DNA of 64,000 nucleotides from Leidyana gryllorum EB-2025a (GCA_048772705.1 JBLWGC010000194.1:124001-188000), one strand, 5' to 3'; shown: positions 19,879 to 30,966, numbered from the stretch's first letter. Translations and numbers: made by a program. Notes: generated by a model not told the origin, from the sequence alone.

Positions 19879-22482
19879 CTAATTGCGCCTCCCGTGTTCA
19901 CGCAATACTTCAATCGCTACAGTATCTCTGATTGCCGATACATCTCGAGCGAAAACCTCTGACGTCGAGACTAAGGAGCTGTACACTATGACGCTGCAAA
20001 TTAAGATCTGTGTATAACACCAACTCTCCTGTTGGCCACAACTCACTCTGGACGTTTGGCTTGGAAGGCAAAGAAACACGAGCTTGGATGGATCAGAACA
20101 GGGCTCTTGGTGGTCTCGCACACGTAGACTGTCGCACCCTCCTCTACCATTTCATTCGGATCCGTTGCCCTTTTGGAGGCGATCTGGAGAAACAGCCCAC
20201 GGCAAAGACAAATCCGAATCACGTCGTGTGCCTTGGGGATGTCTTCAGGTTCGCTGTGAAAGTTCAATACTGAGCTGATATTTGAAACCCCAAACTCCTT
20301 CCGACTCAATAAAACCTCCTTGAGTTGGTCGCGGACCTGCTTTGCTCGTTGAAAGTGGCGACTGTCAACTCCCACGAGGTGGCAAAAACGGGTCCGATCC
20401 GATGCCTAAAGGCGGCGAAGAAAAGATTGACACTGCGTGCTGCGGTCTTACCCTATCCCAAGCGTTGTAGAGGTTCAACATTCCAATGTGATCGCTGTCG
20501 GGGATCAGCAGCCGCTTGCGGAAGTTCCAGAGTCTCGCGGCCTCTTCGCTTGACACATAATCCATTGGGGGGAACCACACAACGTCCAGTGACAGCATTG
20601 AAATGATGGTGAGTATCTCAGCTACACACCCACTCGTCAGCGATTGCAAAAGCACATTCGCCCAGATCACGGGAAGGGGTAAAGAGCTCAGTTTTTTACT
20701 GTTCAGAGTGACAATGATTGGTTAGAAAGCTGAAAGATGATAGATCACTCACCCTTTATCCGAAAGCTGCACTCCGTCTGGGCTGAGCGCACCCAGAGCC
20801 CGGAGTAGCGTAACTCCAGCAGTCACAGCCTCCACAGGAGGGGGAGTTGGCAAAGGCCAATCAGTGATGGCCGAGACGGCTTTGAGAGTGATCCCTTCCA
20901 GCAAGGGATTCATGGCAGTGAAGTCCAGAATGATGTCTGCTAATTCTGATCGTACAATCTCGGGTGCAGTGTGGGGGTCGAGCTTGTTGAAGGCGGCTTG
21001 TGGCATTATACGATAGGTGGTACCCTCGGCCACACGTCCAGCTCGACCACTCCTCTGCTTAGCCATGGCAGCGGATACATTCACAGTTGTGAGAGTCGAT
21101 CCAATCTTCAGCTTTACTTTGCCACTGTCCACCACATACCGAACTCCTGGAAGCGTCAAAGACGTTTCAGCAATGTTTGTGGAGATTATAATCTTGCGAT
21201 GCCGGTCAGAGGGCGGTGTCTCGAAGACCTTCTGTTGCTCTTGGAATGAGAGAGCGGCATACAGAGGGTATATTTCGACTATTTGTTCTAATATGTCGGC
21301 TTCGAGTCCAGTTTTTTGCCCTCCATGGACGCTCTGAGGTGTCTTCCATGTCATCGCCTCCACTTCCACCGAGGTTGAGGGGTTAGCGGCGACCTCGCGC
21401 AGGTGAGAGCTCATTCGCTCCAATTCCGCCGGGGAGAGGTCGTCGTGAGTGATACCGAAACGATCATTGAGGAACGTTCCCAGCGATGTCTCGCGAGTCT
21501 TTAAGAACGCGTGTCTCAGTTCCTTGTCTTCCTTCAAGGCGGCGACTACGCGCTTAATCAATGTCAACGATTTTTGGAATTGTTGGAAAGTACCGAGCTT
21601 CTCCGTCAAGAAGCGCTTCAATGACAAGATTTCATCACTTCCAGGCAGGAAGACGAGTATGTCTCCTCGGCTCGTGGATGTGATGAGCTGACAAACAGCG
21701 TTCCCACAAGCCTCTATATAGTCCTCGACGGGATTCCGGGTGTATAAGTGAGTCACTGGGAAGGTGCGTCCCTGTATATGCAGATGCGTAGCGGATAAGT
21801 CCACTTGCTGGAAGAAGTTCAGAATGGCTTGTAGATCCATCGTGGCGGACATAATGATGAGCTTCAACGGGGGCATTGAGCTCGACTTTTTCCGTGCCAA
21901 CAATGCCAGTTGACAGAGACCCAATAACTGATCAATACGGACACTCCTTTCGTGAGCTTCATCGATAATCACGTATTCATACTTGGCAAATAACGACGCC
22001 GCCCCACCACCAGCTCCCATCAAACACTCCCGAATTAATAAACCGTCGGTCGCAAAGGTGATCCGGGTTTGGGCCGATCGCTTCTCGTCGAATCTCACCC
22101 GGTAGCCCACCAGTCCACCCAAAGCATAGTTGACTCTGGGACGAACATCTTTTAGACCCTGCAGTATCCGTTTATCCTTCGATAACTGATCAGCAACTCG
22201 ATCTGCTATGCTGGTGGCCGCTACCCGTCGTGGCTGTGTCACTATTATGCGAGGTGGCAAACAATGGTCACTGGCTGCCCTCCTCGCTAAAATATGTGGT
22301 ACGCCGCTTGTCTTCCCACATCCCGTATCTCCTGTGATGACACAAACATCGAACCGGTCTATCGATCTCAAAATAGCACTTGTCTGCTCGAAAACAGGCA
22401 ATTGAGTGCCTCCCCCACTGGCAGTCGCCCTCAGATTAGCGAAATCCAAGCCCTGAACTCGCCGTATCTTAGGACTCGCCAT
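19879..22482 (-). CDS. DEAH-box RNA helicase (DHX family)
   Basis: ATP-driven RNA helicase. Exons leftwards: 22482-20753, 20698-20452, 20405-20047 and 19993-19879 (introns 54, 46 and 53 nt); about 816 residues. Motifs in order: GDTGCGKT (Walker A), TQPRRVAATS (Ia), DEAHER (II), SATMD (III), STNIAETSLTLPGV (V), QRSGRAGR (VI). These are followed by an HA2 domain (GCVAEILTIISML, DHIGMLNLYNAWD) and the OB-fold end (LIHPSS, then VIVYSSLVSTSEVFARDVS). There is an unusually long charged insertion of about 125 residues between GSDEI and IYPLYAAL in the second RecA lobe. The start ATG at 22482 follows a run of nine A and was preferred over an in-frame ATG at 22518. The short N-terminus lacks extra domains; DHX33-, Prp43- or Prp22-type roles in rRNA or mRNA processing are all possible. 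Confidence 0.9.
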
Positions 22483-22710
22483 TGCTTTTTTTTTGGTTTC
22501 TACCCAACCCCCGTCCATAAAGATATCCTCCAGATTTTGAACCGTACTGCCAGTATTCAATGCCTTTTTGACGTACAGAGGACAGATATTGAGAGATTGA
22601 GAGATCGGGGATGGAAGAGAGAATCTAATGATTTAAAAATGGAATAGAGGTTGATGACAACATTACATTATGTGCCAAAAGAGCCGCTCCAGGTCCGATT
22701 GACATTGAAA

Positions 22711-23307
22711 CTACTTTTGCACCTGAAGCTTGAGGTGTTGCGGCCTCTGACGGAGCCGAATGACAATTTCATCGCAGCCGGGTTCACCACATTCTCCATT
22801 TTCTTCCTCGGTCGCAGAGCCATTTGTTGGCAAGGTGGAGGAAGCTGCTACTTTGGTCGGCTGGAGCGTAGTCGTCGTGCTGTCAGAGCTCGCAGATGTT
22901 GGCAAAGTAGTCGTCGGGCTGGTGGTCGTTGGCAATTCAGTCGCAGGTGCTTCAGTCGCAGGTGCTTCAGTCGCAGGTGCTTCAGTCGCAGGTGCTTCGG
23001 TCGCAGGTGCTTCAGTCGCCGGTACCTCACTTTCGACCGAGGTGGTAGCGATGATCGTGAGCGGCGAACCAATCTGCACAGAGACCGAGGTTTCATAATC
23101 AGTTTCAGAAGTCTCTTGAGCTGTGGTCTGGGTTTGCCCCCCTCCCACACTGACGGACGCATCTGTAGCTAGTACATAGGTCACGTCATCTTCTGTCAGG
23201 TCCCTGATCTCCTCCAGCGTTTCCGCTGGGATCAAGGTAAAGTGTGTGGTCTGTAGAACAGAGCACTGGATGAGGGGCAGTACAGCACAAAGATAGAAAA
23301 GCTTCAT
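22711..23307 (-). CDS. mucin-like secreted protein, paralogue A
   Basis: Single exon, 198 residues, ATG at 23307. A signal peptide (MKLFYLCAVLPLIQCS) is followed by a conserved module (PAETLEEIRDLTEDDVTYV, then SVGGGQTQTT). Next comes a Thr/Ser/Pro-rich middle with an EAPAT pentapeptide array (DNA 22939-23030) and a short C-terminal module with two cysteines and a basic strand (GECGEPGCDEIVIRLR, RPQHLKLQV). The same N- and C-terminal modules occur in the gene at 24032-26693. The Thr/Ser-rich middle is a likely O-glycosylation substrate, so a surface or secreted mucin is inferred. No GPI or membrane segment is seen; the C-terminal module may bind something else at the surface. Confidence 0.75.
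   Translation of the reverse strand: MKLFYLCAVLPLIQCSVLQTTHFTLIPAETLEEIRDLTEDDVTYVLATDASVSVGGGQTQTTAQETSETDYETSVSVQIGSPLTIIATTSVESEVPATEAPATEAPATEAPATEAPATEAPATELPTTTSPTTTLPTSASSDSTTTTLQPTKVAASSTLPTNGSATEEENGECGEPGCDEIVIRLRQRPQHLKLQVQK
22939..23030 (-). repeat. 15-bp tandem repeat encoding EAPAT
   Basis: Six near-identical 15-bp units (gtcgcaggtgcttca on the plus strand) inside the mucin-like gene, encoding ATEAP/EAPAT on the minus strand. Units differ at one or two bases. The period is a multiple of three, so copy-number change keeps the frame. Confidence 0.85.
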
Positions 23308-24031
23308 TCTAGCAATTCTTAAACTTGGATAGTGGGAAAGATCAGAGAGAGAGTTAGTCGGATTCTGTAATTCACTGTTGAAGCGACCAAGGAGACGGCG
23401 ATGCACACAGATGAAACAAACGCGTCTCTGTCTACCAGGAGACGGCATGTGAATCAGCAGCGGGACAAGGCAAGTATCACGCACTGGTGCCTACTATTGC
23501 CCCCTTAGTCCCGGGTATGGTCAAAATGGGTCTGGCTGAGAGCTGTGTCAACACATTCACAGCTTTGAATGATCAGAATCATGTATGGGTAGATTCAGGG
23601 GATGGGGGTCATTATTTAAGGCAGACTACTTTCACACAGTGATAACATCGCGTCGAAGTTCTGACTAGCGATTGGTCAGCGGTTTCGCAAACCGTCCAAA
23701 GAGTGCTGTGGACACGTTGTGTTCTGTTGTTCACGAGGGAAGGAGACGACCTGGTTATATGGCCGACCTTCACCGAGTCACCCTCAATACGCGGTGTACT
23801 AATTTAACGACACTGGGGCATCTGAGCACTGCAGCACTTTGTGAAAAGTCCCACTTTATAACGCACATCCTCCTCACCTAACAAAACCTCAAACCACGTG
23901 GACATTTTGCGTCAACTAATGCCCATTTGAGAGCGTCTGCGCTGATGAGTCCGATAGAGATATCTTCACGTGAAAACTCAATACTTTACTTCATACGAAA
24001 CATTGATCAGCTAACTAATAAACTAAACGAA
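23308..24031. other. 724-nt intergenic region between the two mucin-like genes
   Basis: The largest non-coding stretch in the window. It lies upstream of mucin paralogue A and downstream of paralogue B. No convincing open frame with coding character, tRNA, rRNA or repeat was seen. It should contain the promoter of paralogue A and the 3' end of paralogue B. Short AT-rich blocks occur near 23870-24030. Confidence 0.6.
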
Positions 24032-26693
24032 CTATTCTGAGGGATGAACATTTGAGTTCTCGACCTCAAGTCGGAGATGCTGAGGTCGGTGACGCAATCT
24101 GATGACCACGCCATCACAACCTGCTCCCTCGCATTTGCCGCTTTCCTCGGATGTGGCGTCATCACAGCCAGAGCTCACTGCTGTCCCCACTGGCGTCACA
24201 GTCGCCGGAGTTTCAGCCTCAGAAGGACCGCCTGTACTTTTCGCCGAGGTCTCTGCAACAGTAGAAGCAGTGGTATACTCATCGGAGTCAGAAGTGGCCG
24301 CCACAGTAGTCGTACTGGTCGTGAAGGTCAATGGGGTGCCAACTTGGACAGAAACAGTGGTGTCCTCATCAGAGTCAGAACCGGTGTCAGAAGTGGCCGC
24401 CACAGTAGTCGGACTGGTCGTGAAGGTCAATGGAGTGCCAACTTGGACAGAAACAGTGGTGTCCTCATCAGAGTCAGAAGTGGCCGCCACAGTAGTCGGA
24501 CTGGTCGTGAAGGTCAATGGAGTGCCAACTTGGACAGAAACAGTGGTGTCCTCATCAGAGTCAGAACCGGTGTCAGAAGTGGCCGCCACAGTAGTCGTAC
24601 TGGTCGTGAAGGTCAATGGGGTGCCAACTTGGACAGAAACAGTGGTGTCCTCATCAGAGTCAGAACCGGTGTCAGAAGTGGCCGCCACAGTAGTCGGACT
24701 GGTCGTGAAGGTCAATGGAGTGCCAACTTGGACAGAAACAGTGGTGTCCTCATCAGAGTCAGAACCGGTGTCAGAAGTGGCCGCCACAGTAGTCGGACTG
24801 GTCGTGAAGGTCAATGGGGTGCCAACTTGGACAGAAACAGTGGTGTCCTCATCGGAGTCAGAAGTGGCCGCCACAGTAGTCGTACTGGTCGTGAAGGTCA
24901 ATGGGGTGCTGACTTCGGCCGAGACAGTGGTGTCCTCATCGGAGTCAGAACCGGTGTCAGAAGTGGCCGCCACAGTAGTCGTACTGGTCGTGAAGGTCAA
25001 TGGGGTGCCAACTTGGACAGAAACAGTGGTGTCCTCATCAGAGTCAGAACCGGTGTCAGAAGTGGCCGCCACAGTAGTCGGACTGGTCGTGAAGGTCAAT
25101 GGGGTGCCAACTTGGACAGAAACAGTGGTGTCCTCATCGGAGTCAGAAGTGGCCGCCACAGTAGTCGTACTGGTCGTGAAGGTCAATGGGGTGCTGACTT
25201 CGGCCGAGACAGTGGTGTCCTCATCGGAGTCAGAACCGGTGTCAGAAGTGGCCGCCACAGTAGTCGTACTGGTCGTGAAGGTCAATGGGGTGCCAACTTG
25301 GACAGAAACAGTGGTGTCCTCATCGGAGTCAGAACCGGTGTCAGAAGTGGCCGCCACAGTAGTCGTACTGGTCGTGAAGGTCAATGGGGTGCCAACTTGG
25401 ACAGAAACAGTGGTGTCCTCATCAGAGTCAGAACCGGTGTCAGAAGTGGCCGCCACAGTAGTCGGACTGGTCGTGAAGGTCAATGGAGTGCCAACTTGGA
25501 CAGAAACAGTGGTGTCCTCATCAGAGTCAGAAGTGGCCGCCACAGTAGTCGTAGTCAATGGGGTGCTGACTTCGGCCGAGACAGGTGTCCTCATCGGAGT
25601 CAGAACCGGTGTCAGAAGTGGCCGCCACAGTAGTCGTACTGGTCGTGAAGGTCAATGGGGTGCCAACTTGGACAGAAACAGTGGTGTCCTCATCAGAGTC
25701 AGAACCGGTGTCAGAAGTGGCCGCCACAGTAGTCGGACTGGTCGTGAAGGTCAATGGAGTGCCAACTTGGACAGAAACAGTGGTGTCCTCATCAGAGTCA
25801 GAAGTGGCCGCCACAGTAGTCGTAGTCAATGGGGTGCTGACTTCGGCCGAGACAGTGGTGTCCTCATCGGAGTCAGAACCGGTGTCAGAAGTGGCCGCCA
25901 CAGTAGTCGTACTGGTCGTGAAGGTCAATGGGGTGCCAACTTGGACAGAAACAGTGGTGTCCTCATCAGAGTCAGAACCGGTGTCAGAAGTGGCCGCCAC
26001 AGTAGTCGGACTGGTCGTGAAGGTCAATGGAGTGCCAACTTGGACAGAAACAGTGGTGTCCTCATCAGAGTCAGAAGTGGCCGCCACAGTAGTCGTAGTC
26101 AATGGGGTGCTGACTTCGGCCGAGACAGTGGTGTCCTCATCGGAGTCAGAACCGGTGTCAGAAGTGGCCGCCACAGTAGTCGTACTGGTCGTGAAGGTCA
26201 ATGGGGTGCCAACTTGGACAGAAACAGTGGTGTCCTCATCAGAGTCAGAACCGGTGTCAGAAGTGGCCGCCACAGTAGTCGTAGTCAATGGGGTGCTGAC
26301 TTCGGCCGAGACAGTGGGGTCCTCATCGGAGTCAGAAGTGGCCGCCAGAGTAGTCGTAATGGTCGTGAAGGTCAATGGAGTGCCAACTTGGACAGAAACA
26401 GTGGTGTCCCCATCGGAGTCAGAACCGGTGTCAGAAGTGGCCGCAACAGTAGCGGTACTGGTGATTGTCGCCAATGGAGTGGCATCCTCATCGGAATCTG
26501 GACATGCAGTGGTCTCCGTCTGACCACCTCCGGCACTAACGGTTGCATCAGTCACCACCAAGTAGGTGATATCGTCCTCAGTCAGATCTTTGAGGATCTC
26601 AAGTGTTTCACCGGCTACGAAAGTAAGATCAGTGGTGGCTGTGAGGGCGCATTGGATGGTAAAGAGAATAGGGTAGGAGTAAGAGAGCTTCAT
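24032..26693 (-). CDS. mucin-like secreted repeat protein, paralogue B (frame broken near 25584)
   Basis: Starts at the ATG at 26693 with a signal peptide (MKLSYSYPILFTIQCA) and the same module as paralogue A (GETLEILKDLTEDDITYLV, SAGGGQTETT). About 23 Thr/Ser/Asp-rich repeat units follow (core TVSVQVGTPLTFTT and TVSAEVSTPL, linked by TSDTGSDSDEDT). The end is CEGAGCDGVVIRLR and RPQHLRLEV, again matching paralogue A. Near 25581-25590 the sequence reads gacaggtgtcc where all other units read gacagtggtgtcc, a loss of two bases that breaks the frame. Upstream part: 26693 to about 25527; downstream part in a second frame: about 25594-24032. The signal peptide and the C-terminal module are therefore in different frames as sequenced. 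Either a collapsed or misread repeat in the assembly or a real pseudogenising mutation could explain it; I do not assume which. Confidence 0.75.
24290..26480 (-). repeat. long tandem array, units of 99 and 87 bp
   Basis: About 23 tandem units inside mucin paralogue B. Full units are 99 bp (33 codons). A shorter form lacks 12 bp (the DTGS codons), and the SAEV variants often lack another 12 bp around FTTS. Unit order mixes two main types, VQV and AEV, with recurring higher-order patterns (AEV-VQV-VQV triplets), suggesting duplication of multi-unit blocks. All length differences but one are multiples of three; the exception is the 2-nt loss near 25584. Because the period is divisible by three, the opposite strand is also open over long stretches. 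Confidence 0.92.
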
Positions 26694-26902
26694 TCTTCAA
26701 ATGCGTCAATGTAACTTGACGAAAAGACCTAAGAGGAGGAGAGATAGGTCGTTTGTTAGTGTTATGAATATGAAGGAACAAATTGGGTTCAGGGAGACGG
26801 GAGAACGCACACAATCACATTACATATTGCCTCTCTAAATGAACTCTGGAGGTTCGAGCATAAGAATGATGGATTGGCTGTGCAAAAAAAGTTGTAGGAG
26901 CC

Positions 26903-29383
26903 ATGGCGGTTGAGGACTCGGCTATCGATTCCCTCCCCCTTCTCCAGGACCGTATCAAAAGGGATCCTCAAGGATACAAGAATGACTTCTTGGACCAATA
27001 TATGTCTCTCCAATCCAGTCTCGAGCTGCTGAAAGAATCCCCCGCTCCCATTGAGCGGGAGTTGGTGATGTTCTGTGCGCAGACTGCCAGTTATTATGGG
27101 CGCGCTCAGGAGCTGGCTGACCGCCTTATGGCGGTCATTCAGAGCCTTGTGAAACCAGGAGATGTAAAGGTGCTCTTATCAGCTTTGTCTCTGATGGATG
27201 GGCGTAACTGTTTGGACAAGGCGAAAGTATATGGGGGGTTGATGCAGATGCTCGAGACAGCAGATGATGAGATATCCAGCTTTTTAGTTCGTCAATTAAT
27301 TAAGGGAATTTCTGGTACTAAGGATCAAACTAAGCTCAAGCAATGGCAGAGGAGTATATTCGGAGCTTTCCGGACCTCAAAATCCGACGATTTATCTCGT
27401 CGGCTCATGTTCATCATGATGAGTCTTTATTTGAAGCGCTCCTGGAATGACGCAGCGACTGCCAACACTATCGCATCGGGGATGGAGAGTCCAAACCCCG
27501 CCGTCGCGGAAAGCGCAGCGCGTTTCGTTCTCGGAGACACCAAGCGCCTTCACATTGCCTCAATGGGTGACAAGTCCACCGAGATTGATGACGAGACTGC
27601 CCGTCAAAAGCAAGCCGATCTGGTATCTCAGATCAGCAGGGAGCTCTCGGCTGGCAGCAACCTGAAGAAGAAGCGGAGCAAAAAGCGCATGGAGCGAATG
27701 AAAGAAGCAGCAGAGAAGAATCTGGCCAAGTTGGAACAGAAGCCGGATACCCGGTTGACTTTGACCTTCGAAATCATGGAAAAATTGTTCGATCCAATCA
27801 GCATTGCCGAGAAAGCTTTCAGTAAGTGTTTTCTGAATCGGTCTGCTCAGTTTTCGTCACAGAACGGTGTACCAAAAATGGTCAAAAAGATACCTTCAAG
27901 CTCAAACTGCTCTTGTTCACAGTGGCTGCCCGTCTCCTTGGCAGATTTGAGGGAAGTATTCCCGGTTTCTTCTCCTACTTCGGACGGTACATGAAACCTT
28001 CGCAAGATCAAATCACCCGGATTCTGGCCATTGCGGCACAGGCCGTGCACGAGTTCTCTCCGCAAGAGGAACTCCAGGCTTGTACACGACTCATTGCCGA
28101 TCAGTTCATTGTTGAGTCAGCCCCCCTGGAAGCGATAACAGTTGGTCTCAATACGGTAAGTCAAATCGCGGGGTTCGGTCTTCATCCAATCCCCTTCCAC
28201 CAGATCCGCGAAATGTGCGCCAGAAACATCAACGCCATTTCTCCTGAACTCCTGGCCGATCTCGTTGAGTACAAAGCAGAGGGCCGACAGCCATCCGTTC
28301 GGATTGCGGCTTCTGCCCTTCGCAACTTGTATCGACAGAAAGCGCCCCAACTGCTGCCCAAGAAGCACAGAGGACGGCAAGATGGACTCCAAGACACTGC
28401 TGGCAGCAATGAGACAAGCAGCGCGATGGAAGGATTGGATATCCTCCTGCGTCTCAAACAGATACACGCACAACGACGGGGAAAGAACAAGAAGAGGACA
28501 GCCAGCGAGCTCGACAACACCGAGGACCAAATTCGTGACCTCCAGACCTCAAAGATTATGACCAGCAAAGACTTTGCAGCTCTCAAGAAGATTCGTCTCA
28601 AGATCGCCACGGCGAGAAGTTTGGGGCAGAACCTGTTCGGATGGCTTGATCAGACGGATGGCTGGGAGGATTTGACCAGAGACATCTTCGGCGAGGAGGA
28701 TGAAGTCTCGCCGCCCTCGAAGAAGCGGCGGCTGTTGAATGGCGGAGCCGAATCGAAAAAGGATAACGACGAGAATCAAAGCACGACTGATGAAGAAGAG
28801 TCGCAAGGCAGTGAGCTGAACTGGGACGAGGCTGAGGAGGAGGAAATTGATGAAGAGGAACTCGCACGTATGGGCCTGGAGGAAGAAAGCAGCGATGAGG
28901 AGGAGAACTCAGGCGCGAGCGAGGGTGAGGAAGGAGGAGATAGCGACAGTGACACTGAGGAGGGAGGAGACGGCGACATTGATGATGAGGAGGAGGATGA
29001 TTCCGAGAGTGAAGAAGAGTCTAACCTCGGAATAGTTACTGGCGAAAGTCTTAAAGGCCGGGTTAAGATTTCAAGGAGACATGCACAGGTTCTTGCACGG
29101 CAGAACAAAGCCATCGAGCGAGAGAAGGTCAAAGAGGAAAGACGGAAGGGGGTTCAGAGCAGCAGGGCAGGAGTCACCAATAAGGTTGCTTCGAGAAACA
29201 AGCCAATGGCTATGCTCCGCCAGGTAAGTAGTGGCCATCCCCTTTCATGTAGTCACGCTATCATCTCAGAAACGGTCCGTGAGGGACAAACACCAGCGCT
29301 CCGCTCGAGAGAAAGTGGATGGTTTGCGAGCCCATATCAAAACTCTCAAGACTCAGAAAAGACAGAAACTTCGTCGTCGTTAA
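26903..29383 (+). CDS. SDA1: SDA1-like ribosome biogenesis protein
   Basis: Nucleolar factor for 60S subunit maturation and export. Exons: 26903-27821, 27863-28155, 28204-29223 and 29270-29383 (introns 41, 48 and 46 nt); 781 residues, close to yeast and animal SDA1. The N-terminal HEAT-like region holds the usual blocks (LPLLQDRIKRDPQGY near the start, FLDQYMSLQSSL, LKLLLFTVAARLLG, YFGRYMKPSQDQITRILA, and PSVRIAASALRNLYRQ). A long Glu/Asp-rich segment (about residues 610-690) and a strongly basic end (KTQKRQKLRRR) follow, as in the family. The second intron is a multiple of three. An A7 run lies 13-20 nt before the ATG. Divergent from mucin paralogue B by 209 nt. Confidence 0.9.
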
Positions 29384-29394
29384 GAAGGATAGTA

Positions 29395-30845
29395 TTACTC
29401 TGTGCCGAACCTTGTTCTTCGTGATCGTTGCCGTAAAGCTGTGGAACCCACTAAATTCTCTTCGGCGGCTCTGGGATAGTAAGGTGCTGCAGCGGGGGCT
29501 CGGGGAGGTAAACCCCAAGCTGGGGGGTACACGGGAGGTCTTGGGGGGTTGCGAAAGAATTGGGGCTCGGGGGGGGCGGGGGGACAATAAACATTGTAAG
29601 TAGGGACACCCCAAAAAGGAACGCCAGCCGCAGTCCCATGATGAGACGACGCGGCTGGAGAGGTGCCAAACAATGCGGAGACTGCTGGAGAGTACCCGGC
29701 GGCAGCGTGTCTGGGTTCGGACCGAAAGGATCGGTCGTGGGTGACTGTAGCGCTTCGGCTGAGATCACTGCCTGCTCTGGAGTGCAGTGGAACGATCCTC
29801 GGAGCTCCGAATCGTGGCGCCCGAAAGGACTGTTGCCAGTCGTTGGAGTGATCTTCGTTTTCCTCCAGATGCCACCGAGGAAAATACGATTTGTTCCGGG
29901 GAACTTGTTCTGGGATGGACGATCGTTGGTGACGGTACGCTCCTTCACGAAAGGAAGAGCTTTGGCTCCCCACTATATTGTTGTCTCTGTATGAGTAAGA
30001 ACTCCCAGATTGACCGTACGAAGTGGACCGATTCAGTCCGTCCATGCTGCTTCCGTGACCTAAAGATCGCAACCATCTTTCAATGGCCCCCCACCTGTAG
30101 TGGTGATGGCCAGCGTGCGACTGCCTGTGGCCGCTCGGGTCGCCATTGAGATGCTTCAAATTGGGGTAATCGTCTCTCGGGACTGTCCAAAGCTCATATG
30201 TATGCGCTTGCGGTTCCAAGTCAATGTTGAACATCTAATGTGTTGTGTGTTTGGTGTTGTGTGCCAAGTGTGTCTCACCTTGTCGGGTTCGGAGTCGTGA
30301 GGTAACTGAAACGTCAGCTTCAAGGACTCCGCTGTGCCTTGGGTACAGAACGCAGCGAATCTTGTTGGGGACGCACAAGCAGCTTCCAATAAGAGAGAGT
30401 CTTCAGTCGACTCTGTAACTAGATTCTGGAACGGCTCAGCATACTGTGTGAAACGAATGATATCTAAGCGCGAGCTCGGAGATCCCACCTGCTGGTCATA
30501 GAGAGCTCTGTTCTTTATTCTTCGAGACTGCAAAGCGTTTTGAAGACGCAGAAGGACGTGCGTTCGACGTCGATCTTCGCTGGTTTCGTGATGTGGTGGA
30601 GGTACAACCAGCGGTCGACCCGTAAAGGCCGCTTCGTCAGCGAGACGTTCGCATACTTGGTGTCTCACAAGTCTCAAATACTCGTCTCTATCAACGAAGC
30701 GGATAAATTGGCCTGCGAGAAGAATACTTGGTCGATAGATCCGTATCTTACCAGTCTTCCAATTCCACTCCTGGGAGGCGCCAAGCTGACGTCTCCCGTC
30801 TCCCTTCATATCCTCCTTCAAGAACCATTCGATTGGAGTTGGCAT
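29395..30845 (-). CDS. hypothetical protein with Pro/Tyr/Arg-rich C-terminus
   Basis: Two exons leftwards, 30845-30279 and 30234-29395, intron 44 nt; 468 residues. The N-terminal ~220 residues look globular (GKIRIYRPSILLAG, DEYLRLVRHQVCERL, YELWTVPRDDYPNLKHL). The C-terminal half is low complexity: Ser/Arg/His-rich, then Pro/Ala/Tyr-rich (PPAPPEPQF, PPVYPPAWGLPPRAP). No family recognised; nucleic-acid binding is only a compositional guess. Its stop at 29395 is 11 nt from the convergent SDA1 stop. Confidence 0.55.
29490..29583 (+). other. G-run cluster on the plus strand (G-quadruplex candidate)
   Basis: Within about 95 nt the plus strand carries runs of G of length 5, 4, 6, 6, 4, 8 and 6 separated by short loops. 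It lies in the Pro-rich coding end of the minus-strand gene, so codon bias for proline (CCC/CCG) alone may explain it. A quadruplex or replication/transcription effect is possible but unproven. Confidence 0.4.
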
Positions 30846-30966
30846 TTGGAATCAAAGGTGGTCACAAGCTCAACAACATGGACCTATGGGTCGCACAGCT
30901 GATTGATATCAAGTTTCGTGCACGTTTGCGAGCTACACATTTTGGTCAGCGGTGCATGAAGAAAAA

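Noticed and set aside
23935-24002. Hammerhead-ribozyme-like string (ctgatgagtcc ... gaaaac)
   Set aside because: The core blocks occur, but stem II does not pair (GTCC has no GGAC partner before GAAA) and stems I and III are not supported.
24290-26480. CRISPR-like array
   Set aside because: Units are contiguous coding repeats with no unique spacers, in a eukaryotic gene.
24102-26714. Long plus-strand open frame of about 870 codons across the repeat array
   Set aside because: The 99/87-bp unit is a multiple of three, so several frames stay open. Only the minus strand has signal peptides and end modules shared with a second gene.
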